A stretch of DNA of 64,000 nt from Rheinheimera sp. SA_1 (GTDB lineage: Bacteria; Pseudomonadota; Gammaproteobacteria; Enterobacterales; Alteromonadaceae). Positions 58,431 to 64,000 of this stretch are shown here, piece by piece. The stretch lies in assembly GCF_001669775.1 (NCBI RefSeq), contig NZ_LXWK01000015.1, positions 620,001 through 684,000 of the forward strand. Reading direction: 5' to 3'. Within the stretch, counting starts at the first letter, position 1; each line of letters starts with the position of its first letter. The notes under the pieces were generated by a model that did not search any database, had not been told where the DNA came from, and saw nothing but the letters and a program-made list of their open reading frames with translations. A program made the position numbers and the translations under genes.

Positions 58431-61400
58431 ATGAGGATGGCCGCTTTGCACCCGAGGTACTGGTCAGTTCCCGCTGAAAATCCTGTTGAGCTGGTCATTC
58501 TGCTACTGACGCAATGGCGACATCTGCTGCAATCAGCTCTGCTTTATTGCTCAGGATTGGTGTTACTGTCAGCCTTGTTACTTCCGCAGGCATTTGCTGC
58601 CGAAACCAGCTCTGCCCGAATGTTACCAATGTTGCATTTCAGCAGTACGGCAGAAGAACAACAACTGAGCCGTTACGGTGGTGTCGGCACCATAGGCGAA
58701 GATCCATTTGGCCAGTTATGGCTCGCCAGCCGTAATGGTTTGTTGTATTACGATGGACAACAAATCCGGCGATTGAGCGCGCAGAACTCCGGCCTTGCCA
58801 ATAATCTGATTACCGACTTAGATACCCAGGATCCCGAAGCCTTATGGTTGCTGACTTATAATCTGCAGCTGCAACAGATGCGATATGCCGATCAGCAATT
58901 TCGTACTTTGGATTTATCAACACAGCTTATAACCGGCAGTTTTAATGTGGCCAGGTTGTTCGGTACCCGTGATCGGATTTGGTTGCTCGGTGGCCACAGA
59001 CTCAGGTATGTCGACCGCGCGACCATGCAACTTAAAGAAATCGGCCCATCATTAGCGGCCGTGGTGAATCGATACGCCAGAGTTAGCCATACCGACGAGG
59101 CAGCCCCCGATTTGTGGATGCTGACTGATCAAGGACAACTGTATCATTGGGCAGAGCAACAGCAACAACTCAGTCCGGTATTACAATTGCCAACTGCCGA
59201 GCCCGCCGAGGCGATGCTGGCAGTCGACGATATACTTTATGTGCTGCAGCACAAAAAGTTATATCAGCTGGATCCGGCTCAACGGACCTGGCAGTTATTG
59301 TTAGATACTCAAACCTTAGATGCGTCGGCCCATCCTTTTTATCTGCTATATCATCAACAACAACTCTGGCTGAGTGGCCCGGATACCGGCCTGATCCGTT
59401 ACCAGCTGACCAGTGGCATCAGCCACCGATTCGTCAATGTGCCGGGGCTGACGCATGGCTTGCCGGACAACCACACCAGCGCATTGTTTATCGATAGTTT
59501 GCAAAATCTGTGGGTAGGTACAGTCAACTCCGGTTTGAGTCGGGTCGCCTTACGCCATCTTGATGCTCAAAGCTTCGGCCTCGCCAACCCCGGCCTTGGC
59601 GCTCAGGCCATCCGCCCATTGCTGGCGCTTCAGGATCAAAGCTGGTTGTTAGCCGACCATCAATATCGGTTATGGCACTGGCATCCCGACCAGGACAAAC
59701 TCAAGGCCTTCCCTGAAGAAGTGCAGGCCTATGCCGCGCGTCAGCTGAATGATGGTAGCCTGCTGTTGTTCGGAAATGCCGGTTTTTACCAATCAGACCC
59801 GGACTGGCAGCAATTTCGCTGGCAGCCATTAGCGGCATTACAAGACAAAACCTTCGCTACGATCACTGCCAGTCATGTCGATCAGCAACAGCAACTGCTG
59901 TATCTGGCGACCTATTACGGCTTGCTGCAGGTCAACCTGCAAAACGGCGAGCAACGGCAGTTTAGTCAACCACAGCTGAAAAACCAGCTGGTAACCATCG
60001 TCAATATGGCCACCAGGGATGACGGTAAATTATGGCTGCTGACCCGGGCTGAAGGTTTACTGTTGCTGGACCCCAAAACTGACAGCTGGCAACAATTCAG
60101 CCTGAGTGAATTTCCGGGGCAAGCCTATTTTGATCTAAAAACCGACTCACAACAGCGTTTGTGGATTGCCAGCGATCAAGGTGCTTTCCGGTTGCAGCTA
60201 ATCAACGGACAATTCCAGCTGGATTCACCGGTGCTGGGATTGACCGCCGACAGCAATGAAATTCTGGCGGTGCATTTGTCCGCTGACGGCCAGATTTGGT
60301 TGAACAACAGCGACCAAATTATGGTGTATCAGCCCGAACAGTGGCAAGGCAGCTTTGTTGCTGCGTATCAAGGGTTGCAGCTGCCTTTACCGGCAAAACA
60401 ATTGCTCAGCAATCAACAGTATTTGATCAGTGGTTCGGCCAACGGGCTGAATCTGCTGCCATTGCAATTAGCAAAGCAACAACAACCCGTGCTGATCCAG
60501 CTGAGATTTTCGCAGCTACAAACGTTTCGGCGGCAGATTAATTTAAGTCAACAAGGATCTCCTGCCGTCGTTGCACTCGATTATGAAGAACGACAATTCC
60601 GCTTGCAATTGCAAGGTTTTAGCAGCGGTGACCTCAGCACATTGCGCTATCAGCTCAAAGTACCGGAATTGCAGCAGGATTGGGGACCTGCCACCGATCA
60701 AGCCTTGTTTGATCTGTATAATTTGCCAAGCGGTCTACATCAGCTGCAGATCCGCTGGTTAGGCCCGGATCAGCAACCATCAGCACAAGTGTTGACGTTA
60801 CAACTTGCAATAGCACCGCCCTGGTGGCGCAGCAACCTGGCGTATGGCGCCTATCTGTTACTGCTGCTAATCCTTGGCGGCATGGCAGGGCTGGACTTAC
60901 GCCACCGTCAACAACTCAAAGCCCGGCACCTGGCGCAACTGGCTGAAAAAGAACAACAACTGCGGTTGGCATTATGGGGCTCCGGCGATGAGCTTTGGGA
61001 CTGGCATCTGGCAGAGCAACGCATGCAGCGCCAAAACTGCCTGCCCCAATTAAACAGTCCGGCCCAGACTTGTCCTTTTCTGCTGGAGCAACAATTGCTG
61101 CTGGTGCATCCGGATGACCGGGCCCAGGTCAAAACCGGTGTGATGCAGCATCTGGCTGGTACCAGCGACTATTACCAGGCATCTTATCGCCTGAAAATTG
61201 GCCCGGAGCAATGGCTATGGGTGCTGGATCGCGGCAAAATTACTGAACGTGATCAGCAACAACGACCGCTGCGATTCAGCGGGACTTTACAGGTGATCGA
61301 TGAGCTGAAAAAAGTGGAGCAACAGCTGCTCCAACTCAATAACGAACTGGAACAACTGGTACAATGCAGAACCGGTGAACTGGCACAAAGTAATCAGCAG

Positions 61401-62246
61401 CTGCTTGCAACTATTGAGCAACTCACCAATACGCGCAACGAACTGATTGAAGTGGAAAAAATGACATCGCTTGGCGCTATGGTGGCGGGTCTGGCGCATG
61501 AATTGAATACGCCTTTGGGTGTGGTCATCACTTCGGTTTCCAGTGTCGAAGATATGGTACTGCAACAACAGAAACTTAAAAGCGCACAACAATTGTCCGC
61601 GCAGTTTTTTGACGATAGTCAGCAACAAATTCTGACTGGCTGCAGCCTGGCGATGTTAAATTTGCAACGGGTCAATCTGCTGATCGTTGCTTTTAAAAAG
61701 CTGGCAGTCAATATCACCGGAGAACATCTGGCCTGGGTTAAACCGGCCGAAATCTGGCACAGTCAACTCCATTTACTCAAAGATGCCTTGGCACAACGAC
61801 AATTTCAAATTGATGCTGAGATAGTCGGCGAGCTGCAGATTGAAACTTACGCCAGTGCCTTCACCGAAATTCTGCACGAATTACTACTCAATTCGGTGCA
61901 TCACGCCAAGGTGGATGGCGCAGCCCGCATCTTCCTGCGGATAAGCTTGCAGGGCGATCAGCTTCACCTGCATTATGCTGATAATGGTGTACCAATTAAC
62001 CGGGCATTGCGCGGTCAGATTTTTGACCCTTTTATCACCAGCTCGCGCCAACATGGCCGGGTTGGGTTGGGGTTAAGTTTGCTTTTTAATCTGGTGACGC
62101 AATTATTGCACGGCACCATCCGCTATCAGACTGACGAAGTCAGCGGTTGGTTTGATATCAGCTTTTGCTGTCGTCTACATCGCAGCCACCCGGAGCCTTT
62201 GGTAAGCCAAAGCTTCCCGACGGTGTCCAAAGTGTTAGATAAATAA
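58431..62246 (+). CDS. Two-component-propeller histidine kinase (Reg_prop, Y_Y_Y, PAS, HisKA, HATPase)
   Basis: The product is about 1271 residues (a TTG one codon earlier is possible). An N-terminal hydrophobic segment ends near FAAETS. Then come beta-propeller repeats (about 65-680) with Reg_prop-like WLASRNGLLYYDG, LWVGTVNSGLSRV and LWIASDQGAFRL; a Y_Y_Y-type domain (about 690-795, FNLPSGLHQLQIRW-like); a membrane helix (LAYGAYLLLLLILGGMAGL) and a PAS domain (about 840-950). The coiled coil and H-box SLGAMVAGLAHELNTPLGVVITS, N-box LHELLLNSVHHAK and G-boxes DNGVPI and GRVGLGLSLLFNLV complete the kinase. Unlike the Bacteroides hybrids, it has no receiver or DNA-binding part. It is suited to sensing a periplasmic ligand, perhaps an oligosaccharide. 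Confidence 0.9.
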   Translation: MRMAALHPRYWSVPAENPVELVILLLTQWRHLLQSALLYCSGLVLLSALLLPQAFAAETSSARMLPMLHFSSTAEEQQLSRYGGVGTIGEDPFGQLWLASRNGLLYYDGQQIRRLSAQNSGLANNLITDLDTQDPEALWLLTYNLQLQQMRYADQQFRTLDLSTQLITGSFNVARLFGTRDRIWLLGGHRLRYVDRATMQLKEIGPSLAAVVNRYARVSHTDEAAPDLWMLTDQGQLYHWAEQQQQLSPVLQLPTAEPAEAMLAVDDILYVLQHKKLYQLDPAQRTWQLLLDTQTLDASAHPFYLLYHQQQLWLSGPDTGLIRYQLTSGISHRFVNVPGLTHGLPDNHTSALFIDSLQNLWVGTVNSGLSRVALRHLDAQSFGLANPGLGAQAIRPLLALQDQSWLLADHQYRLWHWHPDQDKLKAFPEEVQAYAARQLNDGSLLLFGNAGFYQSDPDWQQFRWQPLAALQDKTFATITASHVDQQQQLLYLATYYGLLQVNLQNGEQRQFSQPQLKNQLVTIVNMATRDDGKLWLLTRAEGLLLLDPKTDSWQQFSLSEFPGQAYFDLKTDSQQRLWIASDQGAFRLQLINGQFQLDSPVLGLTADSNEILAVHLSADGQIWLNNSDQIMVYQPEQWQGSFVAAYQGLQLPLPAKQLLSNQQYLISGSANGLNLLPLQLAKQQQPVLIQLRFSQLQTFRRQINLSQQGSPAVVALDYEERQFRLQLQGFSSGDLSTLRYQLKVPELQQDWGPATDQALFDLYNLPSGLHQLQIRWLGPDQQPSAQVLTLQLAIAPPWWRSNLAYGAYLLLLLILGGMAGLDLRHRQQLKARHLAQLAEKEQQLRLALWGSGDELWDWHLAEQRMQRQNCLPQLNSPAQTCPFLLEQQLLLVHPDDRAQVKTGVMQHLAGTSDYYQASYRLKIGPEQWLWVLDRGKITERDQQQRPLRFSGTLQVIDELKKVEQQLLQLNNELEQLVQCRTGELAQSNQQLLATIEQLTNTRNELIEVEKMTSLGAMVAGLAHELNTPLGVVITSVSSVEDMVLQQQKLKSAQQLSAQFFDDSQQQILTGCSLAMLNLQRVNLLIVAFKKLAVNITGEHLAWVKPAEIWHSQLHLLKDALAQRQFQIDAEIVGELQIETYASAFTEILHELLLNSVHHAKVDGAARIFLRISLQGDQLHLHYADNGVPINRALRGQIFDPFITSSRQHGRVGLGLSLLFNLVTQLLHGTIRYQTDEVSGWFDISFCCRLHRSHPEPLVSQSFPTVSKVLDK

Positions 62247-62283
62247 CTGCCCAAGCTGTGCAATGGAGTCATTTGGCATCAAA

Positions 62284-63639
62284 TCAGCTGCTTTGATTTA
62301 CCCCGCCCCACCAAACCTGGTTGCCACCGGCTTTTTTCGCCTGATACATCGCCCGGTCCGCTTCCAGCAATAATTGTTTTTCATCCTGCCCTTGAGCAGG
62401 AAATATCGAAATGCCGATGCTGGGATAGACATGAAACAGGCCATCAGCAAGCACAAAAGCGGCATTCAAAGCCAGCCGCACTTTTTCGGCGACGCCCTCG
62501 GCGGTGGAAAACGTTTCGATATGCTCAAGCAACACCACAAATTCGTCGCCGCCAAAACGGGCGACTGTGTCGCTGCTGCGTACCGCGTGTTTGATGCGTG
62601 TGGCCGCTTGTTGCAGCAGCAAATCGCCAACAGCGTGGCCGGCGTCGTCGTTCACTTGCTTAAATTTATCTAAATCGAGATACAACACCGCAAACTGCGT
62701 TTTTTCGCGACTGGCGCGATATAACGCCGACTGCAGCCGATCAGAAAACAATAGCCGGTTTGGCAAGCTGGTCAGTACGTCGTACAAAGCAATCTGCTGC
62801 AACCGGTCATGCATTTTTTTGCGTTCAATCGCCGAGGCGATTTGCGTCGACACAAATTCCAGTAGTTCCTGATCGTGTGCGCTATAAGGCCGTGGACCAA
62901 ATAACACTAGTGCGCCAGGCCAATGATTGTGTTGACGTAACGGTACCACCAGCCAGTGCTGCGCAGTTATCTGCTGCAGCTTATTCTGCGGTGTTAAATC
63001 ATTTGGAAAAGTGCTGGTACGCAAAGTACTGCGCTGCGCCATTACTTGCTGTGCATGCTGTATGATCTGTGCTTGATGTTGCACAATGGCTGCTGGCTCC
63101 GCCGCTGCCTGGCAGGCAAACTGCAACAGCCCACTCTCGGGATCCGTCAACAAAATGGCAAAGTTTGCTGCAGGTAAAATAGCCGCCACTATCTGATGAA
63201 TATGTTGGTATAACTCGGATAAGTTCTGCGCCGCATGCGCTGCTTCGGAAATCTGATACAAGGCTGACTGGCGCTGTTGCGCACGTTTCAGTTGGGTAAT
63301 ATCACGCGCTACCGCCACCCGCCTTTGATCGGAAGCCGACCAGCGCGCAGACCATAACAAATGCACCACCTGACCGTCTTTACGCAAGTAACGGTTTTCA
63401 AAGTCTACTTTGGGCTTGTCCTGCATAATTTCAGCGGCGGTTTGTAAGGTTTTGGCCTGGTCTTCCGGATGGATCAAATCCAACATCGAGCGGCCAATCA
63501 TTTCTTCCGGTTTATAACCAAAAATACGCTCGGCACCGGCACTGACAAACACAAAAGTACCGGACGCGTCGACCACACAAATGGCATCCAGCAATAAATC
63601 GATGTACTGACTAATTGCGACAAAATGGTTATTGTCCAC
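62284..63639 (-). CDS. PAS-GAF-GGDEF diguanylate cyclase
   Basis: The 451-residue cytoplasmic protein has a PAS domain with PAC motif (about 10-125, FVFVSAGAERIFGYKPEEMIGRSMLDLIHPEDQ), a GAF domain (about 135-275, with the PAANFAILLTDPES and WLVVPLRQHNHWPGALVLFG segments) and a C-terminal GGDEF domain (about 285-445). The active-site signature is intact (VARFGGDEFVVLLEH) and the inhibitory RxxD site (RSSD) lies five residues before it, so the enzyme should make c-di-GMP and be subject to product inhibition. It converges with the propeller kinase gene, with 37 bp between stop codons. Confidence 0.92.
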   Translation of the reverse strand: MDNNHFVAISQYIDLLLDAICVVDASGTFVFVSAGAERIFGYKPEEMIGRSMLDLIHPEDQAKTLQTAAEIMQDKPKVDFENRYLRKDGQVVHLLWSARWSASDQRRVAVARDITQLKRAQQRQSALYQISEAAHAAQNLSELYQHIHQIVAAILPAANFAILLTDPESGLLQFACQAAAEPAAIVQHQAQIIQHAQQVMAQRSTLRTSTFPNDLTPQNKLQQITAQHWLVVPLRQHNHWPGALVLFGPRPYSAHDQELLEFVSTQIASAIERKKMHDRLQQIALYDVLTSLPNRLLFSDRLQSALYRASREKTQFAVLYLDLDKFKQVNDDAGHAVGDLLLQQAATRIKHAVRSSDTVARFGGDEFVVLLEHIETFSTAEGVAEKVRLALNAAFVLADGLFHVYPSIGISIFPAQGQDEKQLLLEADRAMYQAKKAGGNQVWWGGVNQSS

Positions 63640-63886
63640 TTACTGCTCCTGCGGCAATCTCGTAACCGACGCCTGATTTTCAACCTGACAACAGGCTCTG
63701 GCAGAGGAGAATGCCAGGTGCCAGGATTTGGTACATTTAACAGTACCCTGTCATGGTACAAAGCGCAATCAGTGCCTGACATCGTGGCAACTCCTGAATC
63801 ATTTCAGACATCCATACATCCAAAAATAACTGTTCAAGCCCGTTAAATTACGATTTACTAAGGCTTAATCTACTCAGGAGCGTGTC

Positions 63887-64000
63887 ATGTTTAAAATTAA
63901 TCAGTATTTTGATGGTAAAGTAGCGTCCATCGCTTTTGCCGGTGAACAACTGCCAGCGACAGTCGGTGTGATGGCGCCTGGTGACTATGAATTTGGCACC
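63887..64000 (+). CDS. ppnP: Pyrimidine/purine nucleoside phosphorylase PpnP, 3' end outside the window
   Basis: The first 38 codons are present: [17 protein letters not shown] then [14 protein letters not shown], matching the N-terminus of the PpnP/YaiE (DUF1255) cupin family, whose full length is about 93 residues. The AGGAG Shine-Dalgarno is 7 nt upstream. The known E. coli enzyme phosphorolyses several nucleosides. The frame is open at the end of the window. Confidence 0.85.
   Translation, partial: MFKINQYFDGKVASIAFAGEQLPATVGVMAPGDYEFGT

Overview
The window looks like a chromosomal segment of a free-living, mesophilic gammaproteobacterium of the Alteromonadales/Chromatiaceae type; a Rheinheimera-like organism is my best guess from the mix of secreted proteases, M28 aminopeptidases, TonB/PepSY iron genes, c-di-GMP proteins and AsmA-like envelope genes. 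This is inference: there is no rRNA or other marker gene. Most of the window has even composition and codon use. Two stretches are clearly AT-richer: a single DUF2971 gene near 28.2-29.1 kb, and a block from about 47.6 to 54.2 kb ending at a dead ISAs1-type transposase.

Layout. 0-2.3 kb: a cut-off S9 peptidase and a dienelactone hydrolase-like protein. 2.4-9.8 kb: a six-gene minus-strand operon, in transcription order HlyD-type adaptor, ABC ATPase, two FtsX/MacB-type permeases, a sigma-54 response regulator and its histidine kinase, with a good -24/-12 promoter and two TGTCCG/CGGACA palindromes upstream. 10.3-18.7 kb: secreted subtilisin, the YdbH-YnbE-YdbL envelope set, an M16 lipoprotein peptidase and an SBP_3-like protein. 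18.6-22.3 kb: a GGDEF-EAL protein and an M28 peptidase. 22.9-26.2 kb: a DUF1080 / GMC oxidoreductase / gluconate-dehydrogenase-subunit-3-like operon that fits 3-keto-glycoside metabolism. 26.6-34.9 kb: small genes, a second M28 peptidase and a GH13 lipoprotein. 34.9-40.2 kb: phosphopantetheinyl transferase, TonB receptor and a divergent PepSY operon with a Fur-like box between them. 40.2-47.5 kb: AzlCD with an XRE-cupin regulator, a DJ-1/beta-lactamase fusion, a BASS transporter and a Kelch protein. 47.6-54.0 kb: the AT-rich second MacB-type export operon with two tiny secreted double-CxxC peptides and a membrane-anchored glutaredoxin-like protein. 55.6-64 kb: an Orn/Lys/Arg decarboxylase, a beta-propeller histidine kinase, a PAS-GAF-GGDEF protein and the start of ppnP.

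Two things stand out. First, the 47.6-54.0 kb block: two paralogous signal-peptide-bearing mini-proteins, sharing CxGC...W-x-C-E-x-C-K-G, sit just downstream of their own adaptor-ATPase-permease genes and next to a periplasm-facing CxxC thiol protein. This looks like an undescribed system for making, folding, exporting or sensing a cysteine-rich peptide. Second, four copies of a ~210 bp structured repeat form two inverted pairs (22.3-22.9 and 28.0-29.4 kb). Each pair has one 'left' and one 'right' subtype, and three of the internal hairpin stems change on both arms between copies (compensatory change). One pair encloses only 129 bp, the other encloses the AT-rich DUF2971 gene, so the pairs look like the ends of an undescribed cassette or mobile unit.
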